From Sipunculus nudus (lineage: Eukaryota; Annelida; Sipuncula; Golfingiida; Sipunculidae): a DNA stretch of 64,000 nt. How positions within the stretch are numbered: position 1 is the stretch's first letter; every line of letters begins with the position of its first letter. Positions 14,101 to 29,100 of the stretch are shown here, piece after piece. The stretch covers positions 12,987,676-13,051,675 of the forward strand of contig CM049311.1 in the NCBI GenBank assembly GCA_026874595.1. Reading direction: 5' to 3'. A program made the translations under genes and the position numbers. The notes under the pieces are model-generated. The model made no database searches. It was not told the origin of the DNA and was given only the letters and a program-made list of their open reading frames with translations.

Positions 14101-17100
14101 TGCCAGATTCGAAGTGATTACAGGTATATCATATGATAAGCAGATAAACTGTGCAGGTATATTTGAAATGGTTCAGTTTTTACAGTTAGTAGTGTTTCTG
14201 AAGCTGTACATTAAAATAGTGACACAATTCTTTCATATACATGAAATGTGCATTGAAAATACATGTGCGAAATTGTACCCAAATGCATACTGCTTGGAAA
14301 TAAGCACATTTTTCAAGTAGTCAAATATTGCAAAATAAAAAAAAAATGTTGATATTAACATTCACCTTTGTACTGTAAAACATTTCAGGATATCACTAAA
14401 CTGTTGTTTGCATACAAATTTTTGTCACCTCCATAATTTTAGAATTTTTTTCACACATTTCAAACCCCAGTTGGTTTGTATAATGCACAAATACATTTCT
14501 TTCTCTGGCTCTGCTGACTTTTTACTGCATCTATGAAAAAGATGTTGCTGTGAAGATAAACAAAACACCAAAATCTGTAATGTCTATAAGAAAACTAGCT
14601 ATTCTTTGTGAATTAAACCAGAATTGCCCCATTAAATAAGTACATCTTCCATAACGCAAAATGTTACATTGAATTTTAAACATTAAATCACCAGGTTGGA
14701 GGAGTGAAAATGTCCTGTCTTGTTAAAAGGTAGTAGTGTTTGTTTTCTTGCATTCCTTCTAAAATTAGTGATTATTTTGTTAGTAGATATTTTATTGCTT
14801 TTGTTAAACTTTTGCACTTATGAGAAATTCCTTTGAAAGAATTATGAACATCTGTTATACAATTACAAAATAATTGCTTTTTCATAAAGTAAGACATATT
14901 AAAACTGAATCTATTTTAACTTATTTCCAGAATGTCACGTCAATGACGAGTGTTCAGCGTCAGTTCATGGCCCTGCTGCTCCTGCCAAACAGTCGTCTTG
15001 CTCGGGATATTTATCGACCAACAAGTGACCAAGTGTTTTATCACAAACCACCAAGCCGGCCGAGACTCCCGCAGGTCAGAGGTCAACATTTGTTTCCCTT
15101 ATGCTTCATTTTAGTACTGTCTCACCTGTTTTTTTATAAATTAACTATATAATTGCTTAACCATATAAGATACTGCCACATATCAGTTTCCACAAAGGTT
15201 TGAGATGAACTGACCCCTTGTGGGTGATTTTAAACTAAACTTGTAGAGCTCCAGGACAGGAGTTTAAAATCATATTTGTATTGTTGGATAAAATTTTGTT
15301 TAAGCAACAACCCCCCCCCCCCCCCCCCCAGTAACAGGAAGTTACTTATTAGATTGCATAATCTTCCTCCAATGCTGAAACTCAAAATAATGTCACAGAA
15401 AATAGATAAAGATGTTTTACACAAAAAGGCTGGCATAATTCAATTAATATACAGATATATATAATAATGAATACAGGAGGTATGATACATATATCAGTAG
15501 CACTTGCAAGAATCTGTTCAGTAACTTAGTTAAAATTTTCACAACAAAAATTACCTCAGACAAGGATTTTAAAGATTACTTTTGCCACTGTGTTGTCTTT
15601 GAAATGTAAGAGGGTCTGGTTAGGTTGAATTTAATATCATGACTAAAGGTCTATCCTTGCTGTAGTTTTCATATGGACCAGATTCAGGGTGTGTTCATCT
15701 AAAACTGAATAACAGAAATACAGCGGCCCTAAGGAAACATATCTCCTCTCATGTGACATTGATGACAAATGTTGTCATCATTTACCTATAACTCTATTAT
15801 TCCCTCACAACTAAGGTGCATGAGGGGACTGAGTAATGCTGAAATCTGTTTGTGCATCTGTCTGTCCTTCTATCTGTAATATTACCTTGTGGACGCATTT
15901 CAAGCCAAACCATTTGATCAAAATCTTTCATCTTTCACATATAGCTCCTAAACCCATAGAGGAAGAACCATAGTAATTTTTAGGGCATGGGGTCAAAGGT
16001 CAAGGTGAATGCATTTTAAGCAAAAATATTTTCATCCCAAACAAAGGGTCCAAGATTCCTATTGACTTTGAGGTCACAGAATCATAGGTAAAGGTCACAG
16101 GACCTGCTTTCTTGAAAAGCCCAATAGACACCTTTAAAGCCAAAATTTTCTTCCTGAACCTTTTACCTTACACATATGGCTTGCCTGCCAATAGGGAAAG
16201 AACCCTATTGATTTTCCAGTACCAACTGCCTTGCTGATTTTTCACACTGTTTAAGACATGCATCCTATGCTGCTGCGTGAGGGGATGCTCAGCTTTGCAT
16301 TGTCTTTGTTGAATTTCATCCGTATCTTGTAATGATGGTTTATAGACAGTGAATAACCAGACCACTTCTGATAATCTGTCTTAATGTTACCTTGTAACCA
16401 GCCATACTAACAAAATACTGGGGCTTAAACCCAGCCTGTCATAATTTATTTGGAACTGAAAGTTTCAACTGGACCAGCCAGTTAACTGCAAACCTTGTTG
16501 TCCTTGTAAGTACTCAACTAGTGACTGTGAAGGTTGCAGTTTTAGAGATGTGGGTCCATCTGGGAAAAATATCATTCTTATTCCATACTATTTCTTCCAA
16601 CTAAACTTTTCACCCAGTGAAAGTAGGCTTGAAGAAAATCTGATGTGGTAAGATACAAAAAGATATTATATATTAAACCCATAGGATGTGCAGGAATTGG
16701 TACTACTATTGATGTTAATATTAGAAGACATCTATAGGTTTAAATGTACCACCTATCCTACTATAATTTAAAGGGGCCAAATCACCTATAAAGCATGTTG
16801 AGTTAACATGAAAAAAGGCTTCTTCCCTTTAAAATAGTCTGTACCTGCCAAAATATTTTCTTGAAACCTTTGCTTACGAGCGTTAAATACAGTGGACCGG
16901 GCAGGATCACAAGGTGTCAACATAAACACAGTGCTTGAGTCTGTGTGCAACAACACGTGTCAATCAGGAGATGCGTTGACTGACTTGGTCAAAAAATATA
17001 ATACATGTTCCTGCTGGCTGAAACACGGTGTATTGACCCTCTTAATCGAACCTCCAGTCACGCAGTCTTATTATGGTAAACAGACACATTTGTACTGTGT

Positions 17101-20100
17101 TTACCAACACGCAGAGCCATAACAGGTGTTAAACAGCCATATGCCAGGAAATGAGACTGAGTGCTGGGATGGTTCTGTGGGGAAATTTTGTATAAAGTAA
17201 AACTGAACTGATAGTGTGAAAGAATAGATATAATATTGCTCCTGATTATATCCCTTTAAAGATTTGGGCGTGGACCAAGAAAACCATTATACTGCCCAGT
17301 ACTTTGCTGATAGATGTCCAGGATGCTGTCCTTGAGAGTACCTGTGTGTGACTTCCCTGTCCCAAGATGAAACCTGACAGATTTTTAATTCTCCCATTTT
17401 CTCGTAATTGCTCTTGTGGCTGCCTTTGTGTGTGCACACCAACTTATAGTTTTTAGCTCAGCTTACTTTCAGTCATGCTGGGCTATAGCGATGGGTCGTC
17501 CTTCCGTCTGTCCGTCCGGCCGGCCGTCCGGCCGGCCGTCCGTCCGTTAGCAGGGCACAAATCGTAACTGTAGGGGCTAGGGCCATGAACCCTATGCAGT
17601 CTTAGAGGTTATAAAAAGATCTCCTTGCAATCCTGAAATTAGGTCACTGCGACCTATATTCTTGAAGTTATGGAGTGTTTGCACCCCCCAGAAATAACTC
17701 TTTGAGACAAAATTTTCATCCTAAACCTTCCATCTTTCACATACAGCTCACCTACCAACAGGGGAAGAACCATAATTTTTTTTAGGTCAAAAGGTCAAAG
17801 GTCAAGGTCACAGGAGCCTCTTCTTTGAAAAGCCTGTGGATGCATTTTAAGCCAACCCTTTCATCCCAATTCTTTGATCTTTCACATTTAGCTCACCTTC
17901 TAAGTTGGAGAAGAATCCTATAGATTTTGAGGTCACAAGGTCAAAGGTCAGGGTCACAGGATCCACTTCTTTGAAAAGGTTATGGACACATTTCAAGCTA
18001 GACTTTTCATTCCAAACCTTCCAGCACTGATATTGCTTCTCTGCCAACAGGGGAAAAGACCTGTTGATTTTGAGGTCAAAGGTCAAGTTCACAGCACCCA
18101 CTTCTTGCATGGAGTCATTTTCAGGCAAACTTTTCAATCTGTACCTTCCATCTGTCATATATGGCTTACCTACCAATAAGGGAAGAAGCCTATTGATGTT
18201 GAGGTCAAAAAGTCAAAGGTCAAGGTCACAATATTTAATTGTTCTAAATGCTTGTGAGCATATTTCAAGTGTAACTGTTCAACCCAAACCATCAGTCATT
18301 CACATATGCCACATCTATGCATCACTCAGTTTGACTCAAACTTCATATTTATGGGTCTTTTTGCTTGAATAAATAACTTATTGATTTTGGGGTCAGCTGG
18401 TCAGCAAGTTAAAGGTTGCAGGTCAAAGTTATTCACCCATTGGTTGCCAAGTAATTACACCAGATTTAAGTGGTTAGTAGTTACCCATCATTTAGAAAGA
18501 ATCCAGTTGATATATTGGCAAAAGGCCAAGGTCATAGGTCAGGGATGTTCACAATTACTTATATTATAGACCATCTCTATTTTTCTTGTATATATAACCA
18601 TCCCACTCCAGCTGGTACATCTCCCTGTGTGGCTGTAATTAGGAGTGACACTATTAAGTGATAAGGCTTAGTGATAAGTACCTCGTTACTTCATAACAAA
18701 AACACTGTTGTCAGAATGCTTCAGCCAGGCATTAAGACTAAGAGAGTATAGTATTAAGGTTAAGCTACTGATTTATAAGATGATGGGAACATTTTGCAGT
18801 TTATTTTATGGAATCTTAGCAATAAACTTAAGTTTCCTAGATATCTGAATATTTTAATATATATCACCACATATATAAAGCAAGTGTTTGTTCTCATAAT
18901 ATGTGGATTTGTACCTTGATTTAGGATGGCTTTTTGTTTTATTTCAATACTCTTAGTCATGCTTTCTGCATTTCTTTTCTTTCAGGTTTGGCAGTTTACC
19001 TACACTGCTGACCCCATTGAAAAGCAGAGTGATAATATAAAATATTTGACTTACACTTTTTACAATTGCATATCTATAAATCTGATATGAGGGCCTGGAC
19101 ATGCCTTTTGAATTATTTTGGGCATTCATTATTGGATAATTTGCCCCAATTTGGGTCTCTTATTGCAGAATGTGGGATATCAAATGTCATACTTGTCAGA
19201 AATCCATTATGTCTGCCAGTTAGCCACCTTAGAAATTCTTTCTTCAGTGCAGTTTCAGTAATTTTTCATTAATGTTTGGTCCGATTTAGAGAATGTTTGT
19301 TGTCTGATTTCAGACTTGTCAGAAGTCCAATATGGCCACCAGGCAACCATCTTTTAATTCCTTTTGATCATATTATCTCAAGAACAGTTAAAGTGAATGC
19401 AGTTGGATGTATATTTATGTAATCTTGTAAAGGATTGGGTCAAATATTTCTGAATAAATATTACCATCATTTATAAAAGTGCAGTACAGTTGGCTTGTAT
19501 TGAATAAAAATTTATACAGAAGAACCTGTTTCTCAATAATTCTTGCATGTATTTCCTTGATTTTTGCTATATATTTTGATCTTATATTTGCCCTTTGTGG
19601 TGTTCCTTTTGAGACTGACAGGTTTCAAGCAAGCTGTTGGAATAGTTCCTGATAGCTTAACAATCATGCATTTTCCTCAGACCATCAATTCACTGTGTTT
19701 TAACCAGACATAGGTGATATATATTTCTGTTGTCATGGAAAATTTTCAACAAATTGGCAAATTGGTTCTTCAAAATTTGACTGGAAGTTGTGAATCTCAG
19801 TCCATGATGTCACAGGTCATGCTTGGCAGCTGAGCGTCATGACCCATGGGTCACTTGTCATAGGTTACCGATGATAATATTGATTTATGACTGGTAAATG
19901 AAACAATTATACCTGGTACTAGGATAATGAAAAAAAAAGAAAAATTTGTATCATGTTGGATGATCTTTCTGGACCTCAGGTGAAGACATAATGTCTGGAT
20001 GCTGCAGTTAATAAATTAATGCAAAATAATACTTGTATACATCATAAATATTCATAAGTGAGTTTCTGTATTCTGTAGGATTGTAACTACAACCCCAGCC

Positions 20101-23100
20101 AGAGAGATGCTATAGAGAGAATCACTGACGCCATGCTACAGCCCTACATTCTGCCAAAGATCTGTTTACTGCAGGGACCACCAGGCACAGGGAAATCTAA
20201 GACCATCGTTGGCATTATCTTAACTATTGTACAGGTCAGAAACAACACAGAAAACAAAACTTTTACCTATCTTGCTTTACATTGACAACATTGAGGAATT
20301 TTTTCAAACTGTAATATTATTTCATAGTGCTTGTCTCATACTAATTGCTTTTCTGCCCTTTATTAATTACTGGGCTCACTAAAGTGCACTCAATATTGGC
20401 ACCTGGAACCCCCTTCTATGGCTAGACTCTCTGAGGTCAACCATATTGCATTATTATTTTATTTCTAATAATACCATTAATCTGTAGCAAACCTCTCAGC
20501 AGAAACTGTTGAAAATTTGGTAAAGATACAACAAGAGCTGAACAAGACATTGCCCATAAGGTTAAATCTAAATTTAATATCAATAGTGATTGGGTTTAAT
20601 GTGATAAGATTTATATTGCGAGATTTCACCTTGACCTTCAGTAAAAGTTTTCTCTGCAAATACAAAAATTTGCCTAATTCAGATATGAAGGCTTTTTTTA
20701 CTTCTGTCATATGACAGGAGTATTATGGTATACCCAATGTCCGTCCATCCGTCCATTAACTTTTAGTGTCGCCACAATAACTTACTGGGGCTTTGATGGA
20801 TTTTCACAAAACTCACCTTAACTACTTACCAACAGATTATCTTACCTGAGTTCTATTATGGGCAACATCCATGACATGTTTAATAAGGTTATGGGTCGCA
20901 TACTTTGTGGTTTTGCCACAATAACTTATGAAGAATATGAAGGATTTTGATAAAACTCAACAGAAATGTTAATCAATAGAATATCCTGCCTAAGTTTGAT
21001 TTCCAGCAAATTCCATGCATAATTAATGAGATCAGAGGTCACCGCACTTTGGCGGCACCTTTAGTGACTTATGTTACCAAAAATCCTATGGATTGTCACG
21101 AATCTCATCACACATATTTACCAATAAAGTTTTTCACCTTAATTATCTTCTCATCAAAATTTGCGCATATTTAATGCGGTCAGAGGTCACCAGATACCTG
21201 ACTGGCATATTATGCACATTTGTGGTGCTCTTGTTTTTCCTTCCTTCCTTCTGTCTTCAGAGGGCACTATCATTTATCATTTAGTGATCTCTGTTGTCAT
21301 TAGTCTAGTTAAATGTTCAGAATATTCTTAGTTTTATTTGATGATCATTTTACAGAACAGGACAGCTGATGGAATGACCCCTAGAATTCTGCTGTGTGCT
21401 CCATCTAATGGGGCTGTTGATGAAATCCTGTGTAGACTAGCTGGAAGAAAAGTTTCAACACCCAAAGGTATGAGGAGTACACAGGTATAGGTCATGTGAC
21501 AAAGATGACTGAAAAAATTCAAGCATTTTTAGATCTTTTTTATCTGGATTTTTATTGAAATGTAGATTTAAACCATTTCAATGCTGATTGAGCTTTCAAA
21601 CAGCAAGAAAATGTGAATTGAGTCTTTTTTGGTGAAATTAAGCAAATACCCCTTTACTGTGTCACATATAATGAAGTGATGTTCCTCAGTATTGCTTCAT
21701 ATGAAATCTGAATTATGACACCACATGCCCTTGACACATAAGCTTTGGGTAAAACTGTTTTTATTTGTATGTAGTAGTATTCTTTTGATACATATATAGT
21801 ATACATATAAAAATGCATATTAGTGAACTACGGACCTATTTGTCACTTCATTGCATATATTAAAATAAGTGATTTGCATACACTAAACATACAATTCCTT
21901 GCTCCTAATTTTTTAACATCTGCATAAATTCTAGCTCTATATTTTCACAACCAGTATATTATATACTGTGTGAAAACATCAACCCTGTTTCTGCATTAGC
22001 TTGGGCAAAACAGTTTGGGTTCAGTTGTTGTGTGAAAAGACTAATACACATTTAATTTTTCATTCATAAAGGATCAGTAATGTGTCATCAGATGAGAAAG
22101 GCCATCTTTTGGAAAAGTTTTAAAAGTATAACAACAAGAGGAATGGCCACCAGAATAGTTCCATGGTACTTTGCCAAAACTCGTTAGTGCCCCAGGGATG
22201 TTTAAACTTTCCTTTATTGCATATTTCAGTATGGGGAATGTTCAGATACATTTACAGAAGAGATTGATGTTTCTTACATTAACTGACACATTAATTGTTA
22301 TGTGTTTGGAACAGGTAAGAGGACGTTGCGCTGCGTCAGACTTGGAGCTTTAGAATCAGTTCGTCCTGATGTACAGAGACAGACCTTGGATCAGTTGGCA
22401 GAATACAACATTCAGAAAGGTAAGGAGGCAGAAAATGAATTTAAGTTTTATATAATCAAGATCATTTCAACCGATTTTTCCACATCTTCCTAACAGCCAG
22501 GTCTGACAGGTTTCTGTGACTCAGAGGGAGAGGGCAGGACTAAAAGCCAGGAGATGTGGGTTTGAATCTTAGCCGAGGCAGTGAGATTTTTAGCTCAGCT
22601 GACTTTCAGTCATGCTGGGCTATAGCGATGGGTCTTTGTCCGTCATCCTTCCATCTGTCCATCCGGCCGGCCGTCAGTTAGCAGGGCACCAATCGTAACC
22701 GTAGGGGCTAGGGCCATGAACCCTATGCAGTCTTAGAGGTTATAAAAAGATCTCCTTGCAAACCTGAAATTAGGTCACTGCGACCTATATTCTCGAAGTT
22801 ATGGGGTGTGTTTGCACCCCCCAGAAATCACTCTTTGAGACAAAATTTTCATCCCAAACCTTCAATCTTTCACATACAGCTCACTTACCAACAGGGGAAG
22901 AACCATAATTTTTTTTAGATCCAAAGGTCAAGGTCACAGGAGCCTCTTCTTTGAAAAGCCTGTGGATGCATTTTAAGCCAACCCTTTCATCCCAATTCTT
23001 TGATCTTTCACATATAGCTCACCTACTAAGTTTGAGAAGAATCCTATAGATTTTGAGGTCACAAGGTCAAAGGTCAGGGTCACAGGATCCACTTCTTTGA

Positions 23101-26100
23101 AAAGTTTGTGGACACATTTCAAGCTAGACTTTTCATTCCAAACCTTTCAGCACTGATATCACTTCTCTGCCAACGGGGGAAAAGACCTGTTGATTTTGAG
23201 GTCAAAGGTCAAGTTCACAGCACCCACTTCTTGCGTGGAGTCATTTTCAGGCAAACTTTTCAATCTGTACCTTCCATCTGTCATATGTGGCTTACCTACC
23301 AATAAGGGAAGAAGCCTATTGATGTTGAGGTCAAAAAGTTAAAGGTCAAGGTCACAATATTTAATTGTTCTAAATGCTTGTGAGCATATTTCAGGTGTAA
23401 CTGTTCAACCCAAACCTTCAGTCTTTCACATATGCCACATCTATGCATCACTCAGTTTGACTCAAACTTCATATTTATGGGTCTTTTTGCTTGAATAAAT
23501 AACTTATTGATTTTGGGGTCAGCTGGTCAGCAGGTTAAAGGTTGCAGGTCAAAGTTATTCACCCATTGGTTGCCAAGTAATTACACCAGATTTAAGTGGT
23601 TAGTAGTTACCCATCATTTAGAAAAAATCCAGTTGATATGTGGGCAAAAGGCCAAGGTCATAGGTCAGGGATGTTCACAATTTCTTATTTTATAGACCAT
23701 CTCTATTTTTCTTGTATATATAACCATCCCACTTCAGCTGGTACATCTCCCTGTGTGGCTCTAATTGTGAGTGACAATGGTGACATATGACTCCCTTTTG
23801 TATCAGCCTATTAAGTGATAAGGCTCAGTGATAAGTACCTCGTTACTTCATAACAAAAACACTGTTGTCTGAATGCTTCAGCCAGGCATTAAGACTATGA
23901 GAGTATAGTATTAAGGTTTAGCTACTGATTTATAAGATGATGGGAACATTTTGCAGTTTATTTTATGGAATCCTAGCAATAAACTTAGTTTCCTAGATAT
24001 CTGAATATTTTAATATATATCACCACATATAAAAGCAAGTGTTTGTTCTCATAATACGTGGATGTGTACCTTGATTTGGGATGCCTTTTTGTTTTATTTC
24101 AAGACTCTTAGTCATGCTTTCTGCATTTCTTTTCTTTCAGGTTTGGCAGTTTACCTACCCTGCTGACCCCATTGAAAAGCAGAGTGATAATAAAAAATAT
24201 TGGACTTACAGTTTTTACAATTGCATATCTATAAATCTGATATGAGCGCCTGGACATGCCTTTTGAATTATTTTGGGCATTCATTACTGGATAATTTGCC
24301 CCAAGTTTGGTCTCTTATTGGAGAATGTGGGATATCAAATGTCATACTTGTCAGAAATCCATTATATCAGCCAGTTAGCCACCTTAGAAATTCTTTCTTC
24401 AGTGCAGTTTCAGTAAATTTTCTTTAATGTTTGGTCCCATTTAGAGAATGTTTGTTGTCTGATTTCAGACTTGTCAGAAGTCCAATATAGCCACCAGGCA
24501 ACCATCTTTTAATTCCTTTTGATCATATTATCTCAAGAACAGTTAAAGTGAATGCAGTTGGATGTATATTTATGTAATCTTGTAAAGGATTGGGTCAAAT
24601 ATTTCTGAATAAATATTACCATCATTTATAAAAGTGCAGTACAGTTGGCTTGTATTGAATAAAAATTCATACAGAAGCACCTGTTTCTCAATAATTGTAT
24701 CCGCCAAAACAGAGTTTTGCAGATACTATGTTTTCAGCTGCATGCCGCCGCAGCGTAGGTGTCCGGAGAACTCTACGAAGAATTTTACGAAACCCGAAAC
24801 TACCTAAATTAACGTTTACGCTGCAGACATCCAAGCTCATATCTCGGGAACCTTTTGACTGATTGAGCCAAAATTTTGCATGTGTATAGATCTCGCATAG
24901 CTCTGTATCATACAGAAACTGGTGGCGCCACCTGCAGCTATTTTTGCACAGTTCCCATCAATTTATCTGCCATGGAATAAAATCACTCATATCTCTGCAG
25001 TGGTTTGACATATCTGCCTAAAATTTTGCAGGTTTATACATCCCCGACAGCTCTCTTGATTTTATGTCAGGTGGCGCCACCTACATTCTACATTTATGCA
25101 GCAGATATCCAAGCTCATATCTTGGGAACCGTTTGACCGATTGGGCCAAAGTTTTGCATGTGTATAGTTCTCACATAGCTCTTTATCATACGCAAAACTG
25201 GTGGCGCCACCTGCAGCCATTTTTGCACAGCGTCCATCTGTTTGTCTGCCAAGGGCAAAAATCACTCATATACATGTAGTGGTTTGACTTATCTGCCTTA
25301 AATTTTGCATATGTATACAACTTGGACAGCTTTCTGGATTTTGTGGTAGGTGGCGCAACCTACATACACAATGGGGCTGCAGACATCCGTGCTAATATGC
25401 AACACTTCACTCTATATCCCCTTGCCACTCAATCCATGCCTCACTTCACCCGTTCCACTCTGATTTAGGGGGATACACGTAGTCGCTTGTCAACTACCCG
25501 TATTCTAGTTCTTGCATGTATTTCCTTGATTTTGCTATATATTTTGATCTTGTATTTGCCCTTTGTGGAGTTCCTTTTGAGACTGACAGGTTTCAAGCAA
25601 GCTGTTGGAATAGTTCCCGATAGCTTAACAATCATGCATTTTCCTCAGACCATCAATTCACTGTGTTTTAACCAGACATAGGTGATATATATTTCTGTTG
25701 TCATAGAAAATTTTCAACAATTTGGCAAATTGGTTCTTCAAAATTTGACTGGAAGTTGTGAATCTCAGTCCATGATGTCACAGGTCATGCTTGGCAGCTG
25801 AGCGTCATGACCCATGGGTCACTTGTTCACACTTGGCCCCCACCCAGGGTGAGCACTCTGCAGGCTTAATGAAAAGACTGTGCCCCACAGCCGTGTATCA
25901 CTCACATAGGAGTGCATTTTAGGAGGGTTCCTCGGTGTTATGACCCAGCAATGGGGATGGTTACACACCTAGGACCCGCAGGTGCAGTAGACACAGGGCC
26001 TTGGTGACACCAGGATAAAAGTTTTTAAAAAATTATAGGAAGGGAGTGCTACCTCCCTGTCAAGTAGTCCAAAACTGAAAATAGATATTCTGTAGATGAA

Positions 26101-29100
26101 CATACTTAGGTTAAGAATTAGATGAGTCATCATTAAAAAAAATGGAGGCAGTAAACCTGCACCAAAAAAACAATTATTAAAAAAAAAAAGAAATGCAAGG
26201 TCTCTTGCAAGTTTGAGCAGAGACCTTGCTAAAGTGGGCCTCCTGGCCTGCTGTATCAACAATTTTGAACAGTCACACATGTGATAAGAGCCTAATGGCC
26301 AGTCAAGTTCATTGTTACAATTACAGAACAGTGCACTGAAATAAAAACTGTTCACATGCCATATCAACAGAAACATGAACTGAACCCACCAGGTTTACAA
26401 ACCTTTATATGATTGGTCAGATTTCAATGAAATCTTCATTATAAGATGGTTGATCTAAAAATAGTTTTTTTTTCTGCAACATAGATGGTTCTTACATGAG
26501 CTACCTGGTTGGTTCTGTTTTCCTGTTAATAATTCATGAAATAGCACACTTCAATCAAGCAAGGGCTCTGCTCAACTGAGTCTCAGACCTGGTTCCCAGA
26601 AAGATGCCTTTCCATCGCTCTGCATTAGTGGTCCACCGTCAGTTCATTCTGTTGTACATAAACAATGGATTCCATGAGATCTCATATCTTTCTATATAAA
26701 AGTTGTTTAAACACACAGCAGCAGCTGTGTCATGGCTCATACAAATGCACTTGAAAATGACGAAAAAGCCATTGAAAAGGACAACATATTATACTGAAGC
26801 CACCTATCCTTTTGCAACAAAAGGTTATGAAAATAACGTTCAGGTTGAACTGTCATGACTAAAATTTCAGATACAAGGTTTACTAGAGGATTTAATAGAG
26901 GATATGAACTAAATAAGATGAAAACACGTACGTGATGGGTACAGCTGATTTACATGCAACTAGAGAATACTTCTTTAATTAAGTCATTTAATTTTATTCC
27001 ATCCTTTGAGGATATTTTTATGCAAACGGAATCCAAAGCTAACCCCACATATCAGGCAGGGGTTGACATTAACTTTTGAAAGTACTTGCCGACTTGGCAA
27101 GTAACATATAGATTTTACTTGCCCTATATGAATCCTTACTTGTCCTACAAAAATCATTGATTGTATTTAAAAACACAAACATCCTTTTTCAGGCTTTTGG
27201 ATAAAGGTTTATAATGTCAGACAAGTAGGAGGTGACTTTTAGTTGCCCTCCCACTATTTTCTTGAACTTTCACTTGCCCCGGCAAGCTGTTAACTCTTAA
27301 TGTTGAGCCCTGCCGAGGAAATGTCCTCTCCCCAAAAGACAGTTATGGCATTTGACAGAGGAAGCTTGATGATGGAGATGCAGATAGATGGCTTATCATG
27401 GGCAAGGGCTGATAATGCTTCAGGTGGTTTCTGTATTTTAGGTCACATATCTGATATATCAAAGCTATATATAAGAACCTTTCTATTTTACTTATGTTAT
27501 CCATATCTGTGGTATTGGAGGTCAAAAGCCAAAAGATTATTAAGAATTGCTGATCATTTATGTTACCCTTAAGTACATGATTGACATATGGATCTCATTT
27601 TACCTCCATGTCATTATGAATTATATCAGATCTTTTACTTTATCTGTCTGTCATGGAAAAATAAATAGTGTGCATATGTTAAATAATTCACATAAAAATG
27701 TATACTCTACATGTTTGGATTACTGTATGGTAAGATAAGTAAAATGGAACCAAGGTGAAGACGATGAAAAAGTGAATATCACAAAAATTGAACCCTGCAA
27801 TTACAATGCCAACTAAAGTATCTTTCTGTTTCCAGAAATCCAAGACAAACTGGACAAGAAGATGTCTAGTCTGACCACTCAGTACAATACACTGGAGAAC
27901 ATGCTACATGGAGTCATGGACCAGATTGGCCGATACGAGAAAGAGGGCAACATCCCCATGGTAATGTTATTAGCTTAGCTGACTGAAAGTCATTTGAACT
28001 ACAGCCATCACTCTTTGTCCAGCGTCTGTCTGTCTGTTATCCAGGCACAAATCATATCGCTGGACCTGGAATCTTCTAACTTGACATCCAGGGAATTCAT
28101 GAAATATCTCCTTGGAAACCTGAAATGTGGTATCTGTTTTCCATATCCTCCGAGCTATTGAGCTCCGAAGTACTCCCAAGAATAATAAAAAATTTGATAC
28201 AAAAGCTTAAGTATCTGAACAATTAATGCATTTAGGTCTCTGATATCCATATTCTCTGAGCTATGTTTCAGTTAATTGGGATACCACTTACAATATTTGG
28301 CATTCAGATGATAAAATTCCTTTTGTTAATGTTTTTCTACTCAGCTGAGCGTCATGACCCCTGGGTCACTTGCAGTTAGTATACTCCTCCCATTTAACAT
28401 GTTTAACATACTGGATATCTTATGTACCTCATTCAACCTCAGCGTGTCTGTTCTCCGTATTCCTTGATTTCTGTTCTTCCTTATGATCATCACTTGCCAA
28501 TCCTTCACACAAACGTTGTTATACATAAATCACAGAGAATATTACATATATATTATTTATAAGTATATTATTAAAAATTTCTACTAGTAATTGTATGGTT
28601 ATTCTTATTTTTCCATGAACAGTGTGTCATAGTAATTCATGAGGCACTTTGGCTTTAAAAATTGCAACATAAGCAAAAAATCTTAATAACAAAGGACTTT
28701 TTTCTGCTTTGCATAACTGCAAAATGAGGAAAAAACTGTTATGTTTGCTGGTCAGGTGCCTGAAAATTAAACAGTTAAATAAGGTTGATACAGGATATCG
28801 CTAATACCAATTCTCTCGTGCGTGGACTGAAAAAACAACTGGTGCCCCCTAGTGGCCAGCCTGACCAGCCCATTCATTCAATGCAGCTGTGTGCGCCAGT
28901 GGACCAGGGTACAGAACATACTGTTTTTATTTGCCGATCGATCTGATATTATTATTCATTAGGCTGTGTTAAAAAAAAATTTCAGAAATATAAGAAGACA
29001 TGAGAATCACTGCATGTTGCAAAGTTTGCATTATAATTTGATCTTCAATCAACTGCCTGGCAAGATGAAATAGGGGAAAGTTACACACGGTCTTTAATTC

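Noticed and set aside
17847-18372. Open frames repeated at 17.9, 23.1 and 36.4 kb on both strands, looking like a conserved protein family
   Set aside because: Their similarity is explained by the three nearly identical 2.4-kb repeats. Both strands are open equally and the frames break at core-unit borders, so they are not genes.
22497-22586. Functional tRNA gene
   Set aside because: A and B box-like parts are present, but the acceptor and anticodon stems do not pair, so a SINE or relic is more likely.
25969-26376. Minus-strand open frame of 135 residues
   Set aside because: Phe runs come from A-tracts, it overlaps a dispersed repeat and no domain is visible.
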